From Polytrichum commune (taxonomy: Eukaryota; Streptophyta; Polytrichopsida; Polytrichales; Polytrichaceae), in the NCBI GenBank assembly GCA_950295325.1, contig OX485806.1, positions 24,740,001 to 24,800,000 on the forward strand: a DNA stretch of 60,000 nt, in the 5' to 3' direction. Positions 1 to 14,300 of this stretch are shown here, one piece after another. A model generated the notes under the pieces. It ran no database searches and was not told the DNA's origin. It saw only the letters and a program-made list of their open reading frames with translations. Position 1 is the stretch's first letter. Each line of letters begins with the position of its first letter. The translations under genes were made by a program, and so were the position numbers.

Positions 1-939
1 TACCCAAAAGCGACAACCGAATCTACAACCAACACAAATACCACTGTCATACATTTAAGGCTGCAAATATATGACTCTGACAGATAGTATGGGGTTCAGG
101 TTTTGGGTGTCGTTACCTTAAGAGATGCAAAATAAGAATCGATAGTCCATAAGGTAGACAGACCCATTTCCGTTAATCATAAGTTTACAAGTGTAGTACA
201 AGTGTGGTACTGGAGTGGATTTTCACAGGTTTGGAAATTGAAAATCGCAAATTGTTTCCAAGTTTAAAATCACCGTAAATTTCCAAAGGCAAGACTCTCT
301 CCCAACCCATATTCACGGCATAGGTTGATGACCTATTTTTGACACCTGGGAGACGGAAACTTGAGTACAATCAGTGCCCTTTTCAAGGAACACAGATCCA
401 TGTCCTTTTAACTTACATTCTCCATTACGCCAAATATGGGGGCAGCATGTGTGAAAACAACTTCATGGCTTTTTTCATCACGTTAGGAAATGATGGCTCA
501 TGTGTGGAACTTCATGGCTTTAGGGGACTCTATGTATTACGAACGGGGAGGATGTTGGAAATGGGATTGCTTATTATGAAGCTGAATTAGTGTGGCGTAG
601 ATTGTTCATCAATGATTCAAATTGATTGCCTTGCAAGCACTAGTACGTGTCACTTGACACTTGATGCTACATAGCAATTCACAAGGACCACTGTAGTCGC
701 CATGGCACACCAATTTTAATGCCACTGTAAATCAGATGTTTAGCGTAGTTACTCACAGTACCTTGGCTTGCCGAAATTGAAATTTGTTTTCACGCCACAT
801 CAACTTGTCACATGTCCCAACCAACCACTGAGTGACACATGGCATCTTCACTGATAAGGTACAATTGTATCATCCCCTCACGTCAGGTTCTTGCCCCTGA
901 TGAATACAGAGTCTAATCTCATATCGACTGCTCCTACAG
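1..939. other. Left edge, no gene recognised
   Basis: AT-rich sequence with only short unrelated open frames. If the exon-like blocks from 940 onward belong to a real gene, this stretch is probably its intron or earlier exons, but I could not find a convincing upstream exon. Confidence 0.4.
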
Positions 940-2689
940 GTGTCAGTGCTTGCAGAAGACATGTTGAGGAAGGCTGCCTTGTCACGACCCGAGAGCATCA
1001 AAATTGGTCAGAAAATGAACGGATATGTCCGGCATTTGGGCTATATCACACGCCAATTGATGGCAACTGTTTCCGAGCTTTCGCTCGTCCAAGTAATATA
1101 TAACACCTTTCATGCTTTTGTATCCAGTACGCCGCAGTAAGTAGAATATCTGCCTCACTCTTGCTGTCTAATGGTTGAGTTTGAAAGGTTTATTATATGC
1201 ATAATCTAGGCAATTCTCGGGTTTACATATGAGCTGAAGTCTATGCCCAAGGGTGAAGCATCATCTCTCTCTAGGCCACTGTTGCTTGATAAGAAAAGAC
1301 GAACTCCGATGTTGCCACCGCCGTGAATTATGGTGTTGTTTCATTTTTGAGTTCATATAAGTCTATATGTAATCCCAAAACGGGCATTACGAGAATTAGA
1401 GGGTCCGTGACGGCTACTGTCTCTTTTCAAAGGTGAACATCTTGAACAAGCGTGGGTGCAAACAAGCCAGCCTTCACCTATCTCCCCCAACGGCAAGCCT
1501 CTAGGTTTGCACATGGTTGGTTGAAAATATCTCTTCACCAAGATCTCTCCCACTATAATTGGGTGGATCATAGGTGGTAGGGTGCACTGGAAATCAAGTG
1601 CTAGGAAGCTCACCCATCCGAGTACTATTGTGGCCTCTAGTGGCCTGACCTTGGAGTTCATGTGGGATTTGGGTTAAGGCCTTGGGTTTAAGCCAACCTA
1701 GTTGCCTGATAATATAAGGATCCATCACACACAAAAAACACTCATTGCAATCGAGAATGGATCGAAAGAGTCGACAATTATTCATGCTAAGGCGTGTAGA
1801 TGAAAAAATGGGACAACATTGTGCTGGAAGCCATCGTGCAATCGATCTCACATATGATGCTAGAAGCTTATGGAACACATACAGATTTTGTTTTTAATAA
1901 AAAAAATGATCATTATCAACTTCAACTCAATGTAACATTTCGCAAGTCTAGAGGAGTTTATGTGACACAAACCACCCAACTCTGAGCTATGGAGAGGAGG
2001 TTTGAGAAGTGAGCAACATGAAGGTGAAGAAGGCATAACAATGAACAAACTCTTGCTCTTCTCTCCTCTCCTGTTTTGTAGCTCTGCCGCGGGCCTCTAG
2101 GTTTCGTTTGAAATTCAAAAGTTTCTCGATTGCATTCACATTGGACCACATTCTTAAATGTTTGCATGAAGCCACAAACTTGAGAGTGGTTTGAAGGAAA
2201 CTTCAAACCTCTAATAGTACCCTCAATCCAAGTATTTAAAATGGTGGATCTGGCAGGCAACAGCAATAACTATGAAGCAGGAGAAGATAACATTCCAGCT
2301 TAATGTCGATGAAGCATACCAACGGCTTGCGAAAGGGCAGGTACACAAGATTTTCTGGTGGCCCATCGAATCCGTCATCTTAGAATAGAAAATATGAGTT
2401 ATAGCTTCGTAGAGCAACATGATCTTCTAGCTGTAATTGGAAGCACCATAGAAGCAGCTTATATTCATTATGCCCAGCAATCACAGATGCTTGCGTGTCG
2501 AGTCGAGAACAGAACGGTTCTTACTCCAATGTTCACAAAATGCAGCCTCCAACAGCAGATATTGATAAACTCTATCAATCATTCTTGAGACAAAATGCTG
2601 TGGTTAGGAAGATGAAGGGCGATCGTGATCTTCTCAGGCTTGAAGATGAGAAAGAAAGAGAAGCTCAAGTTCATAAGAAACCTCAGTAA
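940..2689 (+). CDS. 3' exons of an unidentified gene (partial)
   Basis: Three blocks look like exons and join in phase 0: 940-1092 (51 codons, acceptor CTACAG, donor CAA/GTAATA), 2281-2340 (20 codons, acceptor GAAGCAG, donor CAG/GTACAC) and 2546-2689 (47 codons plus TAA, acceptor AAATGCAG). The first encodes a helical stretch with SRPESIKIGQKMNGYVRHLG; the last contains DIDKLYQSFLRQNAVVRKMKG and a charged tail ending VHKKPQ. Composition suggests helical or coiled-coil protein with no membrane segment. I do not recognise the family. A further exon could lie between 1092 and 2281, and the 5' part would lie left of the window. It could also be a decayed gene copy, although no frame break is seen inside the three blocks. 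Seen: frame, splice-like borders. Inferred: that they belong together. Confidence 0.45.
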
Positions 2690-2889
2690 TCCTCCTACCC
2701 CTCTATAAATTTCTCAACTGCATGATAGAGTCCAGCACTGAGAGGTGGCAGTAGCCTGTGGGCATAGTGACTCTCCATTCATGCTTGCTTCCTTTATCAT
2801 CATCATCAGCCCCAAGTTCTGGGACACAATGGACCGTCTTTACAACCTGTTGAAATATACAACATATGCAGATACTGCAAACTTGGACA

Positions 2890-3277
2890 TAAGGTAGATG
2901 GGTCCTTCATGATTACTTTTTTCTGGTTGGTCCCCTTCTCCTAAGATATGAAAGACACGATTGGTTCAAGATAGTTAGCAAATCCAAGTCTAGGTTGTGA
3001 TGTCGTCACTTTCTTTATAGTTTTGTTAGCTCATATAAATATCTTATTCATTATCAAAGTGAAGATTCTCATGCTCATTGAATGGTCAAATAGGTCCCTT
3101 CAATTGTGTTGACTACTGAGCCTAGAATGGTTATCATATTTTTAGCCCATAGTCCAATCTCTTTGAAGCACATGCCTTTTTGGTGGTTGTTCTTCAAGCC
3201 ACACTTGACCACATACCATTGAAAGCTAAGTGTGTAAATCACAAAAGTAACCGAATAAGGGTTGTCTAGTGTAAGGT
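2890..3277 (+). repeat. Dispersed ~400-bp family, copy 1
   Basis: Begins TAAGGTAGATGGGTC and matches copies at 7809-8190, 9199-9592 and 51352-51751 (inverted) along most of its length, including the shared core around CCCAATTATGTTGAC and the 3' end GGGTTGTCTA. The best-preserved copies end with TCTACCTTA, the complement of the start, so the family has short terminal inverted repeats of about 9 bp. No coding capacity. Probably a non-autonomous DNA transposon; superfamily unclear. Confidence 0.65.
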
Positions 3278-4410
3278 ACATATACTCAATACCAACATTG
3301 AACTTTAAATCATCAACATGTACCATAATCATGCATTGGAAGCGGCCAATGTATGATTGTGGTACATACCTAGCGTTGGGTTTAGGTTGTGTGTTGGTTT
3401 TGAGTATGCCAATCTTGGCCAAAATATAGACACCATTCTAGGTGCAATAGTCAACACAATTGGGAGGGACTATGTGATCACTCAAGGAAAGAAAAAGAAA
3501 ACCTTCAATTCAATGTCATCCTACAATTGTGTTAGGATCTTAGAGGTGGTAATTATATAAAGGCCGATTGTTTGGAGTTGAAGAGGGTATGATTTGGGGT
3601 GTGTATCACAAATTGAAGCCTTGGACTTCAAGTTCATCTCTTAAACCTAATTCACTAAAAAGAACAAGTCAAGCGCATTGTCATTGATCTCCACCAAATC
3701 ATTATGGAAGAGTTTTCTTGAGAAAATAACTAAAGCTCCAAGATAATTCTAAATCACTTTTCGTTGTCTAGAAATAAGAGTTTCATAAATTGATTAAAAA
3801 CTGAATATTCTTATCATGTGGCCAACCTTGTTACTTTCCTCAAACATTGGATTTTTGTGACAAGGAAAACATTTAAGGGTTCCAACCGCTTCAATGTCCA
3901 CCATAAACATTTGTTATTAGGAAACTCAATTGGTTTGTTTAAGGTGATCCAAAACTTTACTAGTTCCAAGTGCAAGGGGAAAGAACACTTAGATAAAATG
4001 GTTTTGCGATGAGAAAAGTATCTTTGAAAAATTCTTGCAACCACGTTTTTAGGTTGTTAGGCACCCATTGTGCGGTTTTGAGTAATCTACTCTAATGCAT
4101 GGGGGCTTTGATTTACAGGCCCAAGACAACTGCTGAGCAAAGGCCAAATGCATATGTGACTGAAAAACTAGGGTTGCCTAGACCTTTTGGGAGTCAATCT
4201 CCTTTCAGACCTTCTGAACGAGGGAGCACGTTACTTCACAAAGCATGAGTGGAACTCATCACCACTCACAAAGAGCTTGGAACTCAAATGGCTACACGCT
4301 TATACTTCACCTTGTAAGTTGCCTTTTTGAATCCAACTTAACTTAGCTACCTATAAGCTTTTACTTATTTATACCTTAGTTTTGAAATTGTTTACTAGTT
4401 CTCATCTACA

Positions 4411-4492
4411 ATTACTTTGGCCAAGTGGTTAAGGTGTGTGCGTGCTAAGTACATGTGGTTTCCCCGCAAGAGTTTGAATCTCTTAGGCGACA
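4411..4492 (+). pseudogene. Decayed tRNA-Ser(GCU) copy
   Basis: The segment keeps the order of a plant tRNA-Ser: A-box region GGCCAAGTGGTTAAGG, anticodon GCT at 4444-4446, long variable arm with TTTCCCCGCAAGAG, B-box-like AGTTTGAATCT, and a 3' acceptor arm AGGCGAC. The 5' acceptor half ATTACTT no longer pairs with it properly. Compared with the family pattern, most differences are C to T or G to A at positions that are normally CpG, as expected from methylated-cytosine decay. It is therefore likely a dead tRNA gene or the head of an old SINE rather than a working tRNA. Confidence 0.65.
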
Positions 4493-5397
4493 AATATAGA
4501 AAAGTTGCAACTCAATGCTCTTTTTTCACCTACTTGTTGTGGCCTTTCTAGGCTTGTGAGCCTTGATTTGTGGTGAAAAAATTGCCAAGTTTGTAGATTG
4601 CCAAGTTTGTAACTACATATTTAAATCAAAGTACTAACTATGTAATTTGCATTCAAGGGCATCAAGGTTTTGTATTTGAGTCAAAAAATTCAATGAAATT
4701 GAGGTATTTAACCAAATATGTACTTCAAGAATTGGTTGATTTTTGGTAGCATAATTGTTGACCACAAATGACTCAAAATGGGAGTATGTAGCTCAAATAC
4801 ATGTTTTTGTGCATGCATGTTGGGGGGTTAATTCACTCTCAACCTAGAAGTACAACTGCTCTTTAATTTCTTCTCTTTAGTGTGGGTCCTTAAAGAATGT
4901 GGGTTGGGTATGTGTTATTCAAGCATTAAAGCTAAAAATTAGTTTTCAAGAAATGATCAACTTCTAAATATGTGGACAAAGTATGATTGGTTCAGTAATA
5001 CATTATCTCAAAACAATAAGGCCTACACTGAAGACAAGAAAGAGCATTCCAGTCAATTGTGGGAACAAAGATTTGAAGTTACATTTCACTCAAAAAGGGT
5101 TGTGTCCATTTACGTAATCGACAAACTTGAATATCAAACTGCCAAACAAAATGGGAAACTCTATGGATCTGTCAATTTATTTATTTTTATTAACAAAAGC
5201 ACTATGCAAACAATAGATACAAGAACATATGACCTAAAATGTGAATGAAAAATGCCTTGAAATTGACAGCAATGTGAAAGGGAAGTGTGGACTTTGTCTC
5301 TGCATGTTTCCAACTTTCCAACTTTCCAAGCATAAGTTCTTCGCCCCAAAACAGCAAAATGTTTTTGCCCCATTTTTCCTCCAATTCCATAGCTCCT

Positions 5398-8300
5398 CTA
5401 CTTTATCAAGCGTTTCGTGAATGCGGTGATCTTTCCACGCCAGCGAAAGAGAAGAGCTGAGCCTATAAGTGGGCATGTTGTAACCAATGCTATATAAGTA
5501 AGAAGCCAGAGAGTTTTCCTATTTTGAGTTGCTACGACTGCTAAACCCTTGTTAGCATTATTTGCACCACCTCTCTGAGTCTGAGTCTGAGTCTTGGGCT
5601 TCTGTAGCAGTTCGTTATTACATTTACAGGATATATCCTCTGAATTACAATTATTGTAGTCTGATTTGGGAGCTTCAAGTAAGCTTAGACCCCTACTTTG
5701 AATTCTGGACGACGCTAAGATTGTTGTGACCTCCCTGCAGGTGCTTAGTGGTGACGTTACCAAAGAGGTGACAGGAACTTTCAAAGCCCGATGACGCAAA
5801 GAAGAATTTTGCAACGCAAGCACAGTCGACTCTTTCAATTGCCCAGTCGTTGCTTCGGCTGCTGCTACAGTCATTTTGGGGATGTCTTCAATTTCCCTAC
5901 CTTCGTTGCGACAAATTTTTGTATGTAATGGACAGTCTTCCAGCTGCAAAAATATCAACAGGACGGATCAGGACAACCAAATTATCATGAAAAAGCAACA
6001 TGGAATCTTTTTGTATTGTAGTTGCATTTCGGAAAGGGTGAATGGCAGGGACGCATGGGTGGTAACGCAGTTACTGGTCCTACATTCCAAAATAAATGGC
6101 TGTCAACAATGGCGTGTTAGAGCGGACGGTGAGAGGATGACCCAGGATATAAATCAATATGCATAAGTGCAACGGGCCCAGACTAGTATTGTACATTTAA
6201 TCATAAACAGAAAGCTTGGGGATGACATTTGGGAGCACTGAACGAAACATTACATCAGCTTTAGGTTTTTTCCTTTTAATAGCTAATACCTTCACATCAT
6301 TGATTAGAGTCTATAAACCAGATTAACAAACCTGTTGTAATAGTTGAGACAGGGCTGACTGCAATGCAGCAACCTCTGAGGTATCTTTGAAAGTGAGAGT
6401 AATCACTCCTTCCCTGGTGGAGGTGTCCTCCTCCTCGCTCCCAATTTCTCTCGATGCAATTACATTTTCATTTCTCACTTCATCTTCTTCCACTGCCACC
6501 TCCCTCTCGTAGACAATGTCCCTTTCATCTAAGTTGTCTTCCTGATCTGCAACACCGCAATCAAATTTCCATGCAATAAGTGACAAGAAGCCTAATATTC
6601 ATCCTGTAACCTCATAATCAGAACGGAAAGCAAAGTCAATGCAGAGATTAATTCTCTTCAGGAGATCCAACAGGATTAGAATGGGTCCCAACTGCACACA
6701 TACCATTCGTTAACGGTGTACACCATTTGTGGTATTTAGTGTCACTTACTATTCAGAGGTTACGCAATGCAATAACGTTTTGCTAAGAATGTAAGAGTTA
6801 GTTTTCAAGTAAAGTGATTTATGTTGTATATTGTCCTACAACCTCTTAAATCTTTGTTGGTACTAAATGAAATCTACAGTGAGAATTTATAGCCTTGCGT
6901 AATTCCAGATAGTCAGTGACACTAAACACCGTAAATGGTGTAGTGGGTACTTCAGGACCTTGGATATATTCTTGAACCTAGACTGGAAAGAATACATCCT
7001 TACAAATGCTTAAGAATGCTATGTACACCTATTTCGTCATCTTGGCATCAGTGTAATTGTTTTCTTACTCTTGAAATAGCCAAGATGACGTTCACCATCG
7101 AAGTAAAGGAGCCTAATCTACCCAAAATATGGATGAAAACTAAAATCCATATATATGTATGCTTTATAATGATATGTTTTAGCAGTTTCATCAAGTTTTA
7201 ATTAGAAAATACAATGAAGAAATTTAGCGAATTCATCCTTTGAAGGTATGTAGTGGAGTTGATGACTGTCCTAAATTCTTTTCTTTTCCACAATTAAGGT
7301 TGCCAACGGACAATTTTCGCCACTAAAAAATATACACTCTGTTTTCAACATACCCGTGTTTTCTGGGCTTGACAGCTGCACATCCTCTGCTGCCACTTGG
7401 CCACTACTTGAAACATTCAGGTATGGGGCGCTGTCAATATCTGAGGGTCCACTGGTCTTCAAACGTGGCCCTGAAACCTAAACCCCCCATCACATTGGCG
7501 TTAGATGTTTTATCCCAATAAGACCACCATTGAACTCTTTCAACAACCCCTTGCTGGTCCAAGGAATTAAGAGTTTCGCTGTCATAATTTCTTATGGGAA
7601 TATGAGAAAGATAGCGATTCATAGTTTTGAAGTACTTCCCCAAGCACAGATACTTGGTTTTCTTCTTGTGTAGCTATTAACCAAATATTCTAGATGCCAT
7701 CTGTGCTTAGAGTGATAGTATACCATCTTTCAACTCTATCCAATTACTACAAGTATGGCAGCTCTTGGCTCACTCAAGTTTTTTTTTAAAACACAATTGA
7801 AAAGTCTCTAAGATAGATGGGTCTTAAATGGTTACTTTTTCTGACTAACCCCACTTCTCCTAGGACATGAAACAAGTGATTAGCATGAGATAGTTAGCAA
7901 ATCCAAATCTAGGCCGTGGCCACATTCCTCATGATTTTCGGAACTCTTATGCATATTATTCATTATCAAAGTGAAGATTCTTGTACTCATTAAGTGATCA
8001 TATAGATCCCCCCAATTATGTTGACCATTAAACCTCTATAGATTTTCCTATTTTGAGCACGTAGTTCAATCTCTTTTAAACACATGATGTCATTTTGGTA
8101 TCTGTTCTTGGAGCCACACCAAACCATGTACCACTCAGAAATATGTGTCCTAATCAGAAAAGCAACCAAATAAGGATTGTCTTCCTTATGTACCAGTAAA
8201 ATTTGTGCATTACCTTATTAGGTGCGTGCATAAAGGTGCTTGGTAACACAACTGTCATGTACTCTATCAAGACACGCGCCCACCTGCACAATGCATAACT

Positions 8301-11300
8301 TCTCTTTCATGACCATTTTCATAACCATTGGTAGGGGGATATCCGGAGGAAAAAGAAACAGAATCAGACAAATGGATATGGAAATTGAAATCAAATAAAA
8401 TAGTCTACAAACTCTATGAATGACACCACAGTAGACTGGAATACGAACAGACAACGATTACATTCAGAATCCAGAATGAAGTGACACCAATAAAGCTATC
8501 AGTAAACTGGCAAAAAGGAGGGCTAAAACCAATGTTGGACCAGTATATAGGTGAATGAATGGTACCAATAATCAACATCAATAATGGTATCAAAAAACCT
8601 ACATGTGGAATCATAATTGTAAGACCAGTCAAATATTGATATTTGGTGGGTATCTCAAGGTGACATAATTTTTGTATACCCAAGTTATTATTTGGGTGGA
8701 TACTATTCTAAAACGTATTGATACTCGGGCGATATTACCTTGGTATGAAGGTTCTTGCATGGTATACACACCCGAATCCTATCAAATACAAAATATCCTC
8801 AAAAACCTATACCCTACTGGTATCAAAAAATGTGACATCCTCATTATAGATACCCGAATTTTATAAAAACAAATACAATAGGAGTCCAACACTGGTTAAT
8901 TCTCAAGGAATGTTCTCAAGAAGGAACTCCAGGAAGATTGAGTTTTGGCTCAAGAAGAGAGGATTCGTGAGTTTGGGCCAAATCTTGAGGTTGAGTCAAT
9001 GCAGTATCCTCCTTCATTAGGATGAGTTGATGTCACCCTTTTGTTATTCAAAGTCTAAAAGAGAGGCCATGATATAGGCTGCTCAAGTTACATAAGAAAT
9101 CCCTAGAGTGCCTTTACTTTCTGGATAGACTCATCCTTACCCCTGAAACCCACTTGGAAAGGTCCAGATTCCCTTCAAACACAGGATAACTTTATGGATA
9201 AGGTAGATGGGTCTTACATGGTTATTTTTTCAGACTAGCCCACTTCTCCTAGGATATGAAACATGCGATTAGTCTTAGACGGGTAGCAAATCCAAATCAA
9301 GCCCACAACCACTTTCCTGGTAATTTTTAAAACACATATGAAAATCTTATTCATTATCAGAGTGAATATTCTCATGCTTATCAAATGATCATATAGATCC
9401 CCCAAATTATATTGACTATTGAACCTAGAATGAATATCATATTTTCAATACGCAATCCAATCTCATTTGAATAAATGTCTATTTGGTGTTTGTTCTTGGA
9501 GCCACACCAAACCACATACCACTCAAATATAGGTGTCCTAATTTTACATAATATTATAAAAAAAAGTAACAAAATAGGGGTTGTCTACCTTAACTCTAAT
9601 ACGTACCAGATATGACGAGCTCTGAAACCCTCAAAGTAAGCAAGGTGGCCTCCATGCTTTGTGGTGATCATGATCACATTCGGATTTGCCCTACAGGAAA
9701 GAAAAATAACTAAATAAATAAAAGAAACAAAATTCAGTGCTAAAATTGAATTATCTACTGCATAGGCAATGCAAAAGTGCGATAAGGACTAAAAATTTGC
9801 ATGAGTCAAACTTACTTGGCCTCATCCCAAGGAATCGCCTCCTTCGTACACACAGGATCATCCAGGGCATTAAAACAAATCAATGGTATTGCAACCTTGT
9901 CCAAAAAGTCAGCACTGCTACATCGCCGGTAGTAGGTGTCTACAGTCTGTACAGTTCAAGCTGAGGGTTAAAAATCCCTCCAAAATCGAAGCACCAAATT
10001 AAAATGGAATATAATGAATGACTGTTGCCACATTGCTAACCCCATGAAAGTGCAAGGAAATATCAAATCGAAATGAGTTTGACTGCAAAGAAGTTTATGA
10101 TATGGGATCTAGTTGGAGCAGTTTTAGATTGATGTGAATCATCCACAATGAAAATGGAATCCTTATGATTGAGAATCTTCTGAAACTTCAAATCCAGTAC
10201 CTCATAGTTTCCTGTATGGCGTGTGCAATGATGGTCAAAATCTCGAATCGTTTTACTCTGCAGTTGAGAACAACAGATGTTAGAGATCATAAGTTCTCCT
10301 CGCATATACAAAAAGACTGATGTACATAGAGGCTTCATTCAATTCATTAAGAGAAGCGATGGCTGGATCACTTGTACATTCTTCTTATAATAGAGATCGA
10401 TGTCAAATATATCAGAACTATAAACAATACTTTGACCCTAAAATGGTCATCTTTCTTTCTGCTCACCAACCTTGCTGACATCGTCCCAATTCGCAATGCG
10501 AGCAAGAACAGCTTGGTGCCTTCAAAAACATTAGATCCAGAGTTAGAAACAAGGAAACATGAGTTTCAGGATTCCATGCTTTACATGTTTCCATGATTTA
10601 GCCAGGAAACATGAGAACATGGTACAAAATAATATACAGAAATCCTAGGTAGGTCACAATACCATAATTATCGTCGAAATCCAGAAGCAAAAACATGCAT
10701 ATTGGTTGTTGATCATCTTCCAAAAAGCCCATGGAAAATTAATGACAACATGCACCGCAAGAAAAACAATCACTTCCCAAAAAAACTATTTGTCCTCAAA
10801 GTGGATGTACAGAGATTATTTAACCCCTAGTGTTTTGCGACACCACATTGTGGTCTTGAGCTCGGGAGCACTACCCCCTTAGCACCAGATGGAGGTCCCT
10901 TTTCAGAAGAGGACATATTTTGGGGGTGTGTACAAGGCTTACTTCATAATGATGTTATAAAAAATGGATTTGGGTCTATCATACTATTTATGGTTTCTAT
11001 TTTTTGTTGAGAACATAGCCAATCTCCCAACTGGTGAACAGTTTTCCCAACGACAAAATCACTATATTCATAAAAATTATTGACTTTCAATCCTCAGATG
11101 GTGTATATCTCGAAAGAAGAGATGTTAGGGAGTAAATTTCTCTACTCAAAACCAAAATAATAAATTTAAAAAATCATATATATATATATATATATATATA
11201 TCATCTTAATATTAATTCTCAAAGCGTGAGATTTAAGAGATGCAAATTGTGACATTCTTATTTCAAATTCGGTCAGTTTATCACCAAGGTGATTATGTAT

Positions 11301-14300
11301 GCAAGACTATAGATTATTATCTAATGAACTGAATGACAAATATTCAATTTCATTATCAAATGTTGTTCACACTCTATACATATGATCATATTATATTATG
11401 CATTTTAATATAAATCATAAGTCTTCATAAGATGAGCATATCTACAAACCATCTAGGCAAACCAATGTCATCTCCATTTTATGAAGTTTTTCTTAAATTT
11501 TTGCTTTGAATAAAAATGCTTATACAAAGCTCATAACCTTACATAAAAGGTCAAACCATACGGATGTGATCTTTGACTTAGTGTCAAAGATTTTGCTTCA
11601 TCAATGTTTCATAAAGCAAGCTTGCAATCTCACTTTATAAATGATCTTGAAAATACACAAAATCTTAAGGATAATAAGGGTTAAGGTACTTTAGATTCCA
11701 CCCTAAAAAGCAACCATTTCCGGATCTATAGGATGTGTTCAACAGAATTGTGGCAAGTTCGTGTACTCACGAGGCAGCATACTGGAGCAACCCAAAAGCC
11801 AAAACTTTATTGTATAGTTTTTGTACTCTCCTCCGAGACATAAATCTATCACATACCTGCAATCCCAATAGTTAGCTGGTCAGAAAATCTTGGAACATCA
11901 ATTATGATGCCACACTCTTTCCACATGGATCAAAGAACCAAACAATATGCATTAATAATTTCTCTCCTTTCACTGTGGTTTAAAATTTACCAAAAGATCC
12001 CAAGGACAGCACACTGCTGCTGCAGCACCAACAGGTGTAGATGCACCTTCTTCTCCCAAATACTTCACCTACACATCAAGTTCCGAAAAGTTAAAAAAAT
12101 TAAAAAAGTCAATCTATGGAGTGAACAAAATCACTATCCTCAGTAGAAACTCATGGTTGGACAGTTCTCCAGGCAGCTCCCATAGGAATGTCAAGTCTGC
12201 AGGACCCAGATTTAGAACCAACAAATTTTCCAGATTAATGGAGTTATACATAAAACCCCTCAAAGATTACTAGGCTTTTCTATAACGAGTTCATAAGAGC
12301 ATCTTCTCTCGGAGCCTAGTTTTAAAAGTTGACTAGAACTCCTTGGACCCCTCCTTTCAAACCAAAAACTTCGAGAGAACTTCATAATCTAAAATAGGAT
12401 TTATCATGGAACCCACCACCTAACTCCCGCATCAGCATATGCAAGGGTAGCTTCGACCACTGACCCTAGTTTGATAAGCTACAAAGCCGGTTGTTTTTAA
12501 GTTCGGCCCTATACTTTTAGCATGCTAATTTAAGATTTAAGAAAACTTGGATGATTATACGCATAAGCACTGAAACTCACCTTTTAACCAACTCGCCCAG
12601 AGTTTGACCTGGAGACCGTACAGATAACTCTAATATGTACTACCAAATTGATCTTTCACAAATCCAAATATGTGGACACTTGTTTGCCCTAACTCGAAAC
12701 ATGTACCAAACAACATCTCCAACATTCTCCAATTACTAAGCAGAGCTCTGCACTTTTAAAAGACAAAGCAAAAATCTTTCTGACACTAATTCTTGAAAGA
12801 TGAAGAACAAAATGCATTTAAGTACCAGGATGTTAGCACCAATGCTGGTACCAATGGTGAAAAGAGGTGCTTTTGGGTACTTGTTGTGTACATAATTTAC
12901 AATTCTCCGCACATCCTCGGTCCATCCTGCATTGTAGAACTGATCTGACTGAACAACACATGGAAATATACTTATAAGTCATGGAATAAGATAGGTTCAG
13001 TGGCATAAGTGTGTAGGAAAGAATGAACAAGTCGTAGATTAAATGTGCAGTGCCAAATCAGATCATCTTTCTACCTGGATGACATATCATTTCAATATGA
13101 TACAAGTAATACAAGTAGACTTCATATGACTCTTAACTCAGAACTTACACTACACCAAATTGTCCTATTAGAGTGGGCCACAGTAATTCTCTGAAATCCA
13201 CATTGATGTGGACCATGTTACTTTTCAGCCCACGCCAATTATCAAGTTTAAAATTAGAGTAGGCCACATTGATTGATTTTATGAGAAATTGATGTGGGTG
13301 ACTATTTTCTTTTATGTAGGTGTTGGTGGGAAGTCTCAAAGAAGACTTCAGAAAAGACCAGGGGCCTTGGGCCCAACCTAATTCCATCTGACTAGACAAC
13401 TGGAGTGGCCCAAATTTTATTGTTTCCACATTGATTTTCCACCCACAAAAACAGGACAATTTATTGTACGCTGATTATGGTAATGTTGATAGATGTATAA
13501 TGTGACTTACTCTAGGCAGCCCTATAGGGTGGCTCACAATATACATCATTGCACATGAAAATAATGTCCAACTCTAGTTACACTTGTCATGCCCCCATAA
13601 TATACCCACCACCTTCCCATAGGTTGAAAGCCTTTGAAATGCACACTATTTGAATCCAATAGAAATATTGTATCTACAATGTGGACCTTTGATGTTAAAT
13701 ACTGTGGGTTGGTAAATAGTATGCACCCATTGTATAATCCCCAATGATTTTAGTGTAGAAAAAAGCTCAAAAGTGTGGCCCAAAGTATTTACCACAATCA
13801 GTGTACCTCATAAACCCGACACAATGATTGCAAACGGCTACAGCAAACATACAAAAGTAGCAAATACTCAAAAAGAAAAAAACTCACAGTGATGGATACA
13901 CCCCCAAGTCCTCGATGATTTGCAACCAATGTCCTCCATCCCTTCATAGCTGAGCTGTACGCAATATGCTTCAAGTACTGACCCACCACTCAAAAACACG
14001 TCACAACTCAAAACATTGCCATTTGCATGACGAGCTTGATCATAACACCAAATGGAAACACTCTGAAAGCAGCATAATCAAAATGATCAATCCTCTTCAT
14101 GTTGAAGGTAGATGCGCATTATTTGGTTACTTTTGTTGTTTGCTACATTATACTACTCAGATTCGCGAGGTTGAAGTTTAAGTCTGTCTGCTAATGTATC
14201 TGAAGAAGCCAGGACCAATCCCAAAAAGTTTTGGAGCTGATCTCGAGTTGTTATATATTATCAAAGTCCAATGACAGTGAGCCATAAGAAGAAGACATAA

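Larger units (their letters stand above)
2690..5397. other. Intergenic, repeats only
   Basis: No coding region is supported. It holds one member of a dispersed repeat family (2890-3277) and a decayed tRNA-Ser copy (4411-4492), listed separately. The rest is unassigned AT-rich sequence. Confidence 0.6.

Noticed and set aside
13145-13459. 104-codon minus-strand frame in a hydrolase intron
   Set aside because: It coincides with a dispersed repeat (13163-13443) also present at 50743-51020, where the frame is not kept.
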